Assembly (NCBI GenBank): GCA_021521415.1
Contig: JAIQDT010002063.1
Location: 186,001 to 250,000, forward strand
DNA: 64,000 bases
Source of the DNA: Bidens hawaiensis
Lineage: Eukaryota > Streptophyta > Magnoliopsida > Asterales > Asteraceae
Direction: 5' to 3'
This document shows positions 1 through 12,000 of the stretch, in pieces (the first letter of the stretch is position 1; each line of letters opens with the position of its first letter). The position numbers and the translations under genes were made by a program. The notes beneath the pieces are model-generated. The model did no database searches and was not told the DNA's origin. It was given only the letters and a program-made list of their open reading frames with translations.

Positions 1-231
1 ATCATACAAAACATCTTTAATATATTTATGTACCAATAACTGATTTCATGTCATCTTAAAACATTATTTCAATCTTAAGAAAATATAAAATATAAATATG
101 TAACAATTGAAGTGTGTGTGATAATGTTAAAATTTATCTATAAATTCAAAACAAAATCCCTAAACTACGTATGATTAAATACCTAAGTTTCGGTCATTTG
201 ATAAATGCATATAATAGTGTAATACACGGGT

Positions 232-420
232 TCAAAAGCTAGTAGTATATATATATATACCGCAAACAAAACCAAAAACAATCAGAATGAGCACCTTCTT
301 TTTGTCGGAAAATCCAATTGTCGAGGAGATATGTCTCAAGGGAAAGAGTTGTTTGCCGTTGGAATATGAAGATAGCGTTACGGTTACTGAAACATGAAGA
401 GATGAAGCAGCAGAAGCCAT
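232..420 (-). CDS. Possible first exon of an unidentified, probably plastid-targeted protein
   Basis: A short reading frame on the minus strand begins with ATG at 420. Its N-terminus (MASAASSLHVSVTVT) is rich in Ser, Ala and Thr and lacks acidic residues, as in chloroplast transit peptides. After about 45 codons the frame runs through AAAAAGAAG followed by a GT that could be a splice donor (minus strand, near 283). The codons after it encode an AT-rich hydrophobic stretch that looks like intron. Any further exons would lie left of the window. I do not recognise the protein, and the call rests only on transit-peptide-like composition and a plausible donor. It may be spurious. Confidence 0.25.
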   Translation of the reverse strand: MASAASSLHVSVTVTLSSYSNGKQLFPLRHISSTIGFSDKKKVLILIVFGFVCGIYIYTTSF

Positions 421-612
421 TGATGAAGGATATGTATGGTTTTCGATGAGAGAATGGAAATTGAGCGGTTAGCTGAAGTTGTGGTTGATTTTGCTTATTA
501 AGTCCTTGAGGTTTTGGAATATTACATATTAAACGCTATACTTGCAATGTTAATGTTAACTAACTTGTTTAATTGGATATGTTTATGGCCCCATTCAACT
601 GCCATCCAAAAC
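421..612. other. Short intergenic stretch
   Basis: AT-rich sequence between the possible exon and the hAT element. It ends with the left copy of the TCCAAAAC target duplication (605-612). I see no coding signal. Confidence 0.5.
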
Positions 613-1119
613 TAGGGATGGCAATGGGTCGGGTTTATGTATTCCCAAACCCATACCTGGTTATTAAAATCCATCCCAAATCCGTCTCAAACCCGTCGGG
701 TTTTAATCGGGGAATTACCCGTCGGGTTTCGGGTTTTCCCATCGGGTTTCGGGTTTCTTATCGGGTTTTGATAATATACACGTCGGGTATACCCGGCTCA
801 AAACCCGCTAGGTTTCTACCGGGTTTTGACAAAATATAACTAATCGATTATAAAGATGGTTACCATAAAGATAAAACGTCTCAAATAATTGACATAAACA
901 AGTTCCGACAAATAATATATTTGGAATATAGTATATTATATAATATAATAAGTTATCTCGGGTACATCGAGTATATAATCGGGTAAATGAGTTTATGTTA
1001 TCGGGAAATCGGGTCGGGTAATCGGGTATATTAGAAATCCCAAACCCGTCCCGAACCCTAATGGGTCGGGTATTACCCGTCCCATTTATTTCGAGTTTCG
1101 GGTTTCATTACCATCCCTA
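613..1119. mobile_element. hAT-type MITE with 8-bp target duplication
   Basis: A 507-bp element begins TAGGGATGGCAATG and ends CATTACCATCCCTA, which are near-perfect terminal inverted repeats. The same 8 bp, TCCAAAAC, lies immediately before (605-612) and after (1120-1127), as expected for hAT transposition. The interior is full of CGGGT and ACCCG motifs in both orientations (GGGTTTCGGGTTTTCC and similar). This matches the common plant MITE whose ends read AGGGATGGCAATGGGTCGGG. It has no coding capacity, and the open frame at 573-839 is a by-product of the repeated motif. Confidence 0.9.
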
Positions 1120-1139
1120 TCCAAAACCTACACTAGTTG

Positions 1140-1790
1140 CTGCGAGGTAGGCCAACAGGTCTTTGTTTTGCTTTAGTCCTCGCATCGCATATGGCGCAAA
1201 CTCGAGGTAGCTTACAATCACTACTATGTGGAGCGCGTGCAAAATCTTCGTGACTCCTTACATCAACTTCAAAAACGACACTCCTTTGTCACTGACTATG
1301 GTCTCAAGTTCAAAATGGTTTGCGATTTGCTATTAACTCTCTACTATTTGTCAACCAGTTGTTGGCATGGACTAATGCCACAGGTTCCTTTGTGGTCTTG
1401 GTATGTTCTTTGAGACTTTCTTTATTGCACATCGGGTTGTTCAACCTCAACCTTCCTTCTATGAACTTTTCTGTCAAGCTTAAAGTCATGAGTTGGTCTC
1501 TCTCGATCTCTACATGGTTCGACAACTCTTGTAGTTGCATTCAAATCCCATCAATCCCGCCATCCTAATCATTCTCAAGGTCATGGAGTTCGACTCTTTT
1601 AGCATATGTGGCAACTTCGGTGGACAGGGTTGTGGTCTTCTTCGCCTCATCGTCAGCTTTTTAGGAATGATGGTCATTATGCCAACATGTGCCTAAATTT
1701 AGCAAGTTTTGCTCAACAAGGACACGCTCCATATGATAATTTGACTTGGGCTTTTCATGACAAAATGCCATGTCACTAATGATCCAAAGT
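1140..1790 (-). pseudogene. Decayed coiled-coil coding remnant, possibly from a retrotransposon accessory gene
   Basis: On the minus strand one frame reads as charged, heptad-like protein through two stop codons. The segment KADDEAKKTTTLSTEVATYA lies upstream of the stops and MQLQELSNHVEIERDQLMT follows (1310-1540). The style resembles the coiled-coil part of antisense accessory proteins in Tat-type Gypsy elements, such as the one at 48170-48924 here, but I could not align the two convincingly. No terminal repeats or target duplications are visible. It is probably an old degraded fragment. Confidence 0.28.
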
Positions 1791-4550
1791 AAAAGTGTGT
1801 ATGAGCCGTTTTTGTGCTTAAACAGTTAAACCAAACAAAAACCCGAAATTTTCTATTTAAAATGCCGATCAGTTTTTAGTTATTTGTTTTTGGATGTATG
1901 TACGGGTTTGGTTTGGTTATGGATATGCTCTCAATTTTACATTTTCGCTTGAAATCTTGGACGAGGGAATTTTTTAACTGCATGTTAATTAATTTGGAAC
2001 AAAATTTTTTTCCCCAAAACAATGAGTTTTGAGTATCAATACAATAACAAACATTCAAACAAGTATGGTTTATAAATTCCCAGCGGTTCAGTTTTATTGT
2101 AACTTAGAAAAACATAACCAAACTGTCGGTTATTTTGGATTGGCTTTATTGATTAGCTTTGTTTCGGTTTGATTAATCGATTTTTTTTTCATAAATAACC
2201 TAAATAATAAATTGACCTATACTAGAAACTAGATTTACCCTTTGCTTCATTTCTCTCTTACTAAGGGGCCTAAGACTTTTGGGCTTACTCGAGGAGTGAA
2301 CATAAAGCCTTGTATTTCCAGCCCACCAAGCTTTGACATGAAGTAACCATTTTCTTCAGCTGCATTAGAGCGATTGGGTTTACTAAATTTCTTTACATAT
2401 CTTACCAAAACGTGTTGTAAATATTATATGGATATTGAAACAATTTGGTTGTATCATGAAGCAAAAGGTACATGCTTCATGTTCAAGTAACACATCAGAT
2501 TTTATATTTTATTAATTAATAAAATGTTTTTATAATCTTAATGGTTACTAAGCCGACCGTCACGATCTAAAAAAGTTGACTATGTGATAATAACTTAAAA
2601 CAAACAATGAAACTGTTTTATTTATTTCAGTGTGATTCACAATGTCATAAAAATATTAAACCTTAAATAAACAAAATATGATGTCTGAATCAGTAAATGG
2701 GGAAAATTAACGTACAAATGAAATTAACGTGCTAAATGTGAGAATCAAGTAGATTAATTATATATACAAGTAGAGTAATTACATAATTACTCTAATTACA
2801 TAATTACTTTACTTGTTTGTATATATATTTATACTACTTGATTCTCACGTTTAACACGTTAATTTCATTTGTATTTGATCCAAATCCTTGGTAAATATAT
2901 CATTAAATAAGATTCTTGAATACAATATAAAATTTTGGAATATGGTCCGACCACTCCTTCTGTTCATAATTGGTTCAACGGGTTCTTTTGACCGATCCGG
3001 TTTAATTTTAAAAACATTTGCTTATCATCATTTAGTAATTATCATTATCAGTGAGTCTTTGTAAACTCGTATTTACAATGAGCTTTGTTAACCGTAGCCC
3101 TAGGAACATCTAATTGATCATGGCACATTTAGTTCGACTAGACCACGTACCCCTTTTCATATAAACCACTTGTTATTTATTATATTTTTTAAATTGTAAG
3201 TATTCAACTAATCAACTGGTTGTCTTATGTGCTAGGCCCCCTACATTTGTATTCATGCACAAGTCCTTAATTTCCTTGTTTTATTTAATATGCAAATTTG
3301 GTCCACAAAAACAAAATTCAAAAAAAAAAAACAAAAAAAATCAATCGTGACGGCCTAGTATTTTAAGCATTTTCTTTCTTGTCTATTATATTTGTTTGAT
3401 ATTTTTTTTGGAAGTTGTAAGATTGATGATCTGATGGGTTAATAACGGGTCACATTTGATTGAATTAAAATCATTAATTAATTTGGGTAGAAATTGCTAG
3501 GTTCGGTTTGACTAACAAACATATTTATAAAAAAAGGTTTTTTACTAGATAAGTTAAATTAATATATAATTAAAATACTCTATATATACACACATAATTT
3601 GATATTTCAACAGACAATTTTAAAAAAATGTGTTTTTGATTAAACAATATATTTAACGGTTCTTTTTTCAAACAACCTTTTATCACTTAGTTGCCACCTT
3701 TTACTTTTTTCATTTTTTTTCTTTTTGTTACTATATAAAGTGTTTTCTTAGAATAATCCAAGCATATGCGTTTAAATAGGAACTTTCTTAGAATTAGGTG
3801 ATATAGAAAAAAACAATATTACTCTTGGATGGTTTTGAAAAATTTACAAAGTTACTCTCAAAATCATTTAACTATTATTTGGATAGTTATTTTAAATATC
3901 TTGTCGTTGTCATGAACGTGTATCGTTTCTTGTTCTCTTTGCAAACCTAGATTAATTAATAAGATGATGGAACATGTTTTGTTTTATTTTATTTTCTTAG
4001 GATGATTAATGACATCATCAACACATCGATAATTCTAGATGTTTTATTTTATTTTGGTTGATCCATATCCACTTATTGATTGACACGAATTTTACCGACG
4101 TAGTCAACAAAAGTCAAAACTAGTTTGTGTGTGAAGCCGGTTCCGGTTAATTAAAGTACCATGTTTGACCAGTTTCACATAAGGTTAGAACTCGGTTTCA
4201 GCTTTCAACTTTTAAACCTAGGGTTCACGCTAAAACTTAAAACCGGTTTATTAATTTGCTTGTCAAGTCTGGTTATGATCGGTTTAAGTTTTCGGTTACT
4301 AACTAAAACCGGTTTTTGTTACCCCTCCGTATACTTAATCTTTAACCAACCACAACAAGTGAACAAGAAGATTATTTTTATCATACAAATAATAATAAGT
4401 AAAAATTGTATATGAACATTTGTTTCATGATTACATAATATATGTTTAACACATCTATAAGCAAATTAACAAACGGATCTCTTGATCACAACAACCAAAA
4501 ACAACAAACGAATTTACTAACACCTTTCTTGTACAACAACAAACCAAACC
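1791..4550. other. AT-rich intergenic region with MITE-like fragments
   Basis: No gene is supported here. Two stretches, about 2040-2180 and 4130-4330, contain repeated AACCGG/CCGGTT and GGTTTCGGTT motifs typical of degraded hAT-type MITEs, but I found no clean termini or target duplications. A clear foldback element at 2713-2873 is listed separately. The rest is low-complexity A/T sequence, including the interrupted poly-A run near 3318-3340. Confidence 0.5.
2713..2873. mobile_element. Foldback (hairpin) MITE
   Basis: The left arm starts TACAAATGAAATTAACGTG and continues through TGAGAATCAAGTAG. The right arm is its inverse complement, ending CACGTTAATTTCATTTGTA. The arms are imperfect and meet in an AT-rich centre containing TAATTACATAATTA. 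The whole element is about 161 bp and would fold into one long hairpin. If TA is counted as the target duplication it would fit a Tc1/mariner-like element, but that is only two bases and not decisive. Confidence 0.65.
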
Positions 4551-5516
4551 CTAATCCATCTCTAAATAATTATGAGAATGCCCAAAACCATTTGAAAGTG
4601 CATGAACCGTTGGATTAAACGCCAATCTTCCCAAAATCCCTTGCTTGTATGGCAAGAAAGTTTGCTTCTTCATATCAATCGAAACCGCCCGGTTCACAGT
4701 ATAATGCAACTCATGAGCCGACACCCTCGGCACTGGTCTTCTCTTCGAAGACCCAGACCCCGATCCGGATCCTGATCCAGATCCGGACAGGTGACGTAAG
4801 CTCGAGTTTCTTAAATCCTCATCATGCTTTCTAAAAATAGATGAATATTTCTTGAAAGGGTCTTTAGCCATAGCTCTACCATCCGAAGCACTCCTGAATA
4901 AGAAAAGATCCTTAAAACTCCACTTTTTCGACCCGAAAACTGAAAGAGTTGTACTAGATGAAGCCTCTTGTGATGCTGCTGTTGTCGTTGTTGTTGTTGT
5001 TGCTGCTGATTTTAATTCCGACCCTCTGAAGGGTGGAAGTGAACGCGTTCTTCTACTTCTTGAAGAAGATAACCCCGAATTAGGGGTTCTTTCTCTTCCT
5101 CTTTCTCTAACTTTGTTTGCGGCTGAACATGGTGGTGTTATTGGTGGCTGTTCATGTTGTTTGATCACGCCACCGTGGAATATATCTTCGGCCGAGACAG
5201 ACGAGTCACGATGGAGTTCACCGCTCACATCAAAAGCGAAATCACGGTCATATACATTACTAACTGATTTAGGGACACCGGGTTTTTCTTCCCATGCGAA
5301 GGGGACGGCGGCAAGGCAGTAATTAGTCCGGTTCGTGTCTTCGGATTCGGATATAAGGAGTTCTTCGAATTGAGAGTATAAGTCAGGGATTCTTGTGGGA
5401 CTGGTGGGTGCACTGAAGTGGTAGTCTCCCATGAACCTTGGAGTGGATGGTGCGGACGCGTATGCGGATGCGGTGAAGTCGAAATCGTTAGGATGTACGG
5501 GTGAAGCAACCTCCAT
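4551..5516 (-). CDS. DUF1645 family protein, single exon
   Basis: A 321-residue intronless protein with ATG at 5516. The N-terminal half holds the hallmarks of the plant DUF1645 family: APSTPRFMGDYHFSAPTSPT near residues 22-41, then VPFAWEEKPGVPKS near residue 72. The middle is Ser/Thr-rich and basic with a run of Thr residues (around 172-178). A conserved SKKWSFKDLFLFRSASDGRA segment lies near 197-216, followed by a (GS)n tract around 246-257. There is no signal peptide or membrane segment. Length and motif order are normal for the family. Members are poorly characterised; rice relatives have been linked to stress tolerance and grain size, and they are thought to be nuclear or cytoplasmic. 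The 5' side has a (GTT)n tract next to the start codon. The family call is solid and the biochemical function is unknown. Confidence 0.88.
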   Translation of the reverse strand: MEVASPVHPNDFDFTASAYASAPSTPRFMGDYHFSAPTSPTRIPDLYSQFEELLISESEDTNRTNYCLAAVPFAWEEKPGVPKSVSNVYDRDFAFDVSGELHRDSSVSAEDIFHGGVIKQHEQPPITPPCSAANKVRERGRERTPNSGLSSSRSRRTRSLPPFRGSELKSAATTTTTTTAASQEASSSTTLSVFGSKKWSFKDLFLFRSASDGRAMAKDPFKKYSSIFRKHDEDLRNSSLRHLSGSGSGSGSGSGSSKRRPVPRVSAHELHYTVNRAVSIDMKKQTFLPYKQGILGRLAFNPTVHALSNGFGHSHNYLEMD

Positions 5517-6472
5517 GATGTTGTTGTTGTTCTAATGAGTTAAGAACATGAACATACAAGTTAAGAACATACGTACACTAGGTTGTTTGTTATATGAAGG
5601 ATGTGTGTGGGGTAGGGTAGGTGGGATTAATATGTATGATGGTTGGTCTAAGTTGCCGTCTATGAGTGTCTTCTGGAACAACGTTTGGCATGTCTTATGG
5701 GCAGCCTTTGTGTTGATAAATCTTTGTCGGGGTATGAATACTCTTGGTGTTTAGTCGTTGATAACTGCAAAATTAATGGAAGAAAATTCAATTTACTGAA
5801 TTTTATTTCTACTTTTAGTGGTTGCAAACATGTATACGTGAACCAAATGGCAACTTATAAGTATATTCTTTGTGGATTCAAAGATTAGTAATAACGAATC
5901 TTCTACATCTTTTTAAAAGAAGTCTAAATGTTGATTTCACGTGTTTTTAGGGTAAGGGTGTGCTTAACTAGAGTTATTATGATTTACATCTTTATGTTAG
6001 TTAACAAGGTATTTATTAATTAGCAGGATCATGTCTTTTGATGATTAGCAAGATATTAGCGGGATTGTGTGTTCTGTAAACGAATTTTCATGTTACTGTA
6101 CTAGTACCGTGACAGACCAAATCGATACATGTGAACAAAATAGGCGCCGATGTTGGTATTGTCGGGACAAGTATTGGTATACGATCAATCAATGCAAAAC
6201 AAGCGTCGGTATCTTTTATAAAAAAGATACCAGTGTTGGTATTATTAAAATCGGTGCAGTTGTTCGTTTTATGATTGTTAAATTATATAAAACTCTGGCG
6301 CGTGCATTTACTGATTACAAAATAAATTTCAAAATATCTAAACCTGTTTTATGTATTTTATGTGTAAATTGGTGTATTTTCTATTAATTACTTGTGGTCC
6401 ACAATAATGACTAGTCGGATAGACATGTTTATTTCAATCTAGAATACTTGTATAATATAATTTTGTTTATAT
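5517..6472. other. Intergenic region upstream of the DUF1645 gene
   Basis: This includes the presumed promoter of the minus-strand gene ending at 5516. I could not identify a convincing TATA element. Short open frames at 5548-5888 and 6067-6387 lack codon bias, recognisable motifs or splice context and are not called. Confidence 0.5.
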
Positions 6473-6999
6473 CACTACTAGAAAATGAGGCTAATGCAAC
6501 ATTTTAGATGCAACCCTTTTTAATTGTGTTGCATTTGACTTTAATGTAACTTCGTTTAACAGAAAGGTTGCATTAGTATATCTAATGCAACATTTTTTAT
6601 AAAAAGTTACAAATATTATTAAAACTGCAACATTTTATTTAAAAGGTCGCGAACTTTACAATGACGTAAATATGAACACGTGACTTTTGCAACCTATTGT
6701 CTATTTTATAAGTTGTTAAAAGTTAAAAGTAAGTACTTTTTATTTCTATCTGAAATCACTAATTGTTATAAAAAACATATTTTATATTAATTTTTAGATT
6801 GTTTTTCACGTAAACACTTATGTTTTTAACATATTTTAATATATTAATAAATATAAAAGTAATTAATTTTAATTTTAATTTCTTAATCTAAAATACTAAT
6901 TTTATCTATATTTATAATTTACCTATCAAACTATCAAATTATAAAATATTTTATTTATAATTTATAATTTTATCTGATTTTATAATTTTCCTATCAAAC

Positions 7000-7830
7000 T
7001 ACCAAGTATATCAATTTTCATAAACTCAAGACGGTTCCATCTCCTTCCCAATATATTGCCAAATCCCGCTTAACCGTAAATCGGTTTCTTCTCCTAAGCG
7101 TAAATCCTCTCTACCCCACTCGGCCATTCGTATTCTTCTTCTTCTTCAGTCCTAAGTTGGTACGCTGTGATGGTGTTTGGCCGCGAACCAGAGACGACGT
7201 GGGCGTTGGTTAGTAGGTCTATTTTCATTTGTGATCGATTCATGCTTTCCGTCAATACTATAGTTGGTATATTAACTGATAATTTAGATTGGAAAAATGG
7301 AACTTTCTAATGATTGTTATTGGTCTTAATGTCTAGTTAATATATTTGTTTTTTTATAGAATTATAGGACTAGTTATTATATCTGGATTATTTGCTTTTT
7401 TTTAATCATTGTGATTTCTTAAAACAAGGTGTTTTTCATCATATGCCTCACTGTGTTTATTATAGTACAATATTTGCTTATGTTGCATACATGCTTTTGT
7501 TGTGTTGTTTTACATAGATTCATTGTACAAGAGACATCAATTGTGCCAATACACAGAGGTAGTATATCAAGTTAGTAATTTCAAGTTTTAAATACACCAT
7601 ATGATTTTCCTATCCTTTTGTGCTTGAAATAGTGAACAAAGAATGTTTACCAGAAAGGGGAATCATCTAAACATGCCATTCAAATGTCTAGTAGGAGGTG
7701 ATACATACAGAAGCTCGGGGTAGAATGGAAAAGACGTCAAGAAAGACGATTTAAAAGAAAAGGATGCTATCACTTGGTATATCTCGCATTGCCCTTTGGC
7801 CAGTAGTCAGGGAGTGTACTAGTTAGCTTA
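7000..7830 (+). other. Unidentified internal segment of the CACTA element
   Basis: This segment has higher GC content than its surroundings near 7030-7210. It includes stretches that could be old exons, such as the region around 7160-7210 followed by GT and the region around 7640-7790. I could not assign a continuous frame. It may be decayed transposase-gene exons or captured host sequence. Confidence 0.3.
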
Positions 7831-8249
7831 TTGAAAACAGGTTTGCTAAAATGTTTCTTTAGTATGTTGTTGTTAGTTAATTCTCCCATGGTTAATATCT
7901 AGTTATAGTCCGTTCAAAAAGATATCTAGTTATAGTTGCTCCAAATAATATCCAACTTTATTATACTAACATCATATTTTATTATACGTGAAAAGTCTGA
8001 AGGGTTGAATTAGTACTCACCATTTTTTCTTAAACTACTTGAAAGTTATCTTGGTTTAATTAATTTAGCTAATGTCAAGTGCTGATTTGAGACGTAAATA
8101 AAAGGTCACATGTTATAAGGTTCGGCTCTATGAGAGCAGAGCATATACCTAATAGCATCTATGCTATCATGCTCTACAGGTCTGACCCTTTGAACCTCTT
8201 GAGATCTGTTTTATTTTAATCATAGCTATATTTGTGTATTACAGAAAAG

Positions 8250-8489
8250 ACTCACAAGCAAGGGTTACATTAAGCCTAATGGGAATTAAAGAGTCTGGAG
8301 TTGAAGAGAACATACAATTGCTTGAATTGCGAAAAGAAATTGAACGGGACCACAAAATAAAAAAAAACAGTTTAGCTAGAAGCTATGCTAGAAGATTTTG
8401 GTCGCCAACAAGCAAATTTTGAAACGACGATGCAAAATATCATGGAAAAGCTTCCTACTAAAGTACTTCAAGATCTTAGAGATGAGTAG
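8250..8489 (+). pseudogene. C-terminal remnant of a plant En/Spm-type transposase
   Basis: One frame reads MGIKESGVEENIQLLELRKE and continues to an A-rich run near 8356-8368. The next frame then continues as MLEDFGRQQANFETTMQN, ending at a stop at 8487-8489. The two halves make sense as one charged helical C-terminus interrupted by a frameshift at the A run. Such tails are typical of the plant transposase family found in CACTA elements. The family assignment is from style and position, not from a catalytic motif. Confidence 0.5.
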
Positions 8490-9041
8490 GAGGTTTTCAT
8501 TACTTGTATAATTTTGATTGACAACTTGTTTTTTTAATTACGTTGTTAGTTTGATATTGGACATACGTTATTTGCGATGTACATTTATCCATTGTAATCA
8601 TGCTATTACTTTGTTGGTATGTTTTTGAGATACTATTTCTTATTAATAAAATCTCTAGTACTTTACACGATGAGCTATAGAGTTGCATTTGCATATAATA
8701 ATGGTCGAATTATAGTGCAAAAAAAGGTTGCATTTTAGTCTAAGATAAGGTTGCATTTGAGATACAAAAAGTTGCATTTGTGTATTGAAAAAGTTGCATT
8801 TAAAAATAAAAAAAGTTGCATTAGCTCGTAAAAAAGTTGCATCATAAAAATGTTGCATTAGAATAGAAAATGCAATGCTTTAACAAAAAGTTGCATTATC
8901 TAACAAAAAGGTTGCGCTAGGTCTAATGCAACTTCACCTAATGCAGTCCTTGATAAAAAGTTGCATTAGGCTTATTGCAACCTTTTTAGGGGCTAATGCA
9001 ACTTTTTAATGGGGTTGCATTAGCTTCATTTTCTTGTAGTG

Positions 9042-12000
9042 TATTTTTTTAAACTTAATTTTAATATTTCTTATTTCATTTTCAGTATTCAATATTTAGT
9101 CCAATATTATATATTTAATAAGCAAGAACGTTTTTTCTAGTGTCATGATTTATTTATGTTTTCTGTTTTGCCGGCTTCTAATTATTCAAGATTAGACGAC
9201 AAGAAAAATGAGTTAATATATATAGTTGTTAGGAACCAAACATTTACAATACTAACATAATATTAGTATACATAGTTTATACATGAGTGCTATACATCAT
9301 TTCATTAAAATGAATAAAAAACACTCAGATAGTTATTATTATTGTTAACTTGTTATTACTACCTTTCTATATATGCAATCAGCTGTTTAGATTCTTCTCA
9401 GTTATTTCCTGCAGGGCACTTGCCATGCACACACCATTTGCGATTTAGTTTCACGCCATTTTTCAAATTGTCGTTAGAAAATTTCAGTAGGTCGTTTGAG
9501 GGATCTCAATCGGTTGTTTAAGGGAGTTAAATCATAGCCTCCTACTTTTTAACGTTTATTATAAGTTGTCAAATCATAACCTCTGCTTTTAAAACAAATG
9601 TTTAAGAATTCATCAAACAACCGCTTCAGTTTAGACTTTAGAGTGACGTATATTAGTTTGGGGGTAGCACAAGAATAGCAGCCCTCTCCTTTGAAATTAT
9701 GAAAAAGAAAAACTAAAAATCTGATGTCATTTCAAGATCGCAAGTAAATGTATTATTATAATAGTTTAGTACTATATTCTTTGTGTGTTTCAATCCTTCT
9801 AAGTTCAACTTTTGTAGAGATGTTGAAGTATGGTGTAAGTGGCTTTTGGATTGTTCTATTGTTTTACTTTACGATAAGCCATTATTATACAATAACCCAC
9901 CCGTACACACACACACACACATATATTTGTAATCGAATTTCGGATCGAGTCGAATAATATATCATAAATTTGTATTAGGTTACTATACTCGAATACGAAT
10001 TCGATTTTTTTAAAATCAAATTCGAATCTTAATAACTGAATTCGAAACGAATTTCGAATGTTTCAGCTTCAATTCAAATTCTGAACACCCCTATGTTCGC
10101 AATGTGTCGCTTTGTCATCCTAAGCAGTGACTTGGTACTGATTTGACCGTCACTAATAGGACTCATTGCTACTGTTGTTGATGAAGGTGGTTAATTTTCA
10201 TTGCTCAGAACCAAGCTCCCACTGCTCGTGGATTGCGCTTCCTCATCGGCTTTAACTCTGGCCATGAATACAAATGGTAGTAGGGAGGAGTTATGGAACT
10301 AATTCCAAATCCAATTCCATCTATGCCCCTAGTTTTTTCAGACCGATTTAACTCAAAAGCTTATTTGCCATACTCCTAAATCTATATCCTTATCCATCAT
10401 GAAACTAGAACCTATAAATAGTTGTAAAACAACACCATTTAACATACACTGATATCGCTAGACTACAGGTGCTTTGATCCGTCTCAGCTAAGCATAAATT
10501 ATGATGCAATCAACTTAATTCCAATTTTAATTCATGAATTTTTCAACCAAATGGGCTATGTTTTTTTTTTCTCTTTTTCTTTCACATATTAGATAAGATT
10601 ATATATCATTTTTAATAAATATTTTCGCCTCTGTAGTTAGGTTATTATTGTCAATTTGAGCACGAGGCTATATATAATATATACTTTTATATATATCAAG
10701 TCGTTGGCTAGGTCTTCATTTGAAAGTTAAGTTGAATATAAAAAAATGATAGGCGGGTCGTTGATGCAACTAGATGCATTTATATAACAAATAGGTTCAA
10801 CTATTGCTTTTAATAAGGCCTAAAGTCACAACTTTAATGGATAATAATAAACTAATAGAATAACTTTGGATACCTCTACTCTTTGGCATGTTTATTCTAG
10901 TTAGCAGTCTTATCACTTACGGTACCACTAATACAATACGACACATTTAGTTAGGATGTTAATATTACATAAATTAATATAAAATATGTAGTTTCATAAT
11001 ATGATAAATGTTTACAATTGATACCAAAAAAAAATATTAAGACAATTTGAAAAATCTTAAAAGCGTTAATTCTTCTCTCTAGACAACCGAAAAATACTAT
11101 GTAAAAACACAATTTAACCTAGTGCAGTGTAGTATAAAAGGATTAACGATCTCCAAACACGATGCATGATGATTGCAATAACTAAAGATGCTTAATTCAC
11201 ATCTACAACTTAAGTTCATAATAGCATAAAAGTGTTATCTTTATGACTTATGAGAATTTTGTTGTTCATAAAAGAGTTACTAATTTACGATACCTTTAAA
11301 CATGTATATGCAATTAGTAATTAAAATCTTTTGTTGGTATACGGAATTTAAGGTTGTTTTTTATTGAAATGTTATTTTCTTTTCTTTATTCATATAAAAA
11401 ATAAATTTAACTTTCCCTCAATCGCCAAAAAATCTCCCAAGATCTCCCAAGACTTCATTTGTAAGGAGACTCATTCGTTATTTTTTTTTTTTATTAAAAC
11501 ACTAATTCAATACCCCACTGATCATACTTCAAAATTCATATCATTTTACATTATAGTCTATAAAACTCAAAACTCTCAATTTAATGAGAAAGAACACCAC
11601 TACAGACTACCTTAATACTACTACTACTATGCTATAAGTCCTTTGATTCCTATATTTGTTAATAAACTTCAATGGACGAAGTTTCTAGAAATTTAAGTGA
11701 CTTCCTACAAGAATATTATAAATCAAACATTGTTGGTTACATCGTTTGTTTAATTATGTATCATTCAATCTTAAATTTAATCCTGAGAGCAGTATAAATT
11801 TCTAAAAGTGTTAAAAATAAGAAGTGTGCCTTATGATCAAAATTGTTAACAAAAACAAAATTGACATTCGGACGGTTTTCGTTGTTCGTTACGATACCAG
11901 ATTTAAAACAAAACACGATGAGCCCACACGAATTAAGTCGATTCGGTCACGTTTGTTACGGTACCAGAACAAAAACAAAATTAACATTTGATTGGTTTTC

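Larger units (their letters stand above)
6473..9041 (+). mobile_element. CACTA (En/Spm-type) transposon, degenerate
   Basis: The element begins CACTACTAGAAAATGAGGCT and ends with the near inverse complement, AGCTTCATTTTCTTGTAGTG. It is flanked by the 3-bp duplication TAT (6470-6472 and 9042-9044), which is diagnostic of CACTA elements. Both subterminal regions carry many copies of GTTGCATT or its complement AATGCAAC: a handful in the first 150 bp and about 14 in the last 350 bp. These are probably transposase-binding repeats. Only decayed coding sequence remains inside (see 8250-8489). At 2,569 bp it is far shorter than autonomous members, so it is probably a non-autonomous derivative. Confidence 0.88.

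Noticed and set aside
573..839. 88-residue open frame
   Set aside because: It straddles the left edge of the hAT MITE and is built from its CGGGT repeats.
4852..5322. Long open frame opposite the DUF1645 gene
   Set aside because: It is the antisense shadow of a conserved coding region; the DUF1645 motifs are on the minus strand.
6067..6387. 106-residue open frame
   Set aside because: No motif, no codon bias and no splice or promoter context in an AT-rich intergenic region.
9906..10093. Possible transposon ending GAACACCCCTA
   Set aside because: Only one plausible terminus; no partner end or target duplication found.
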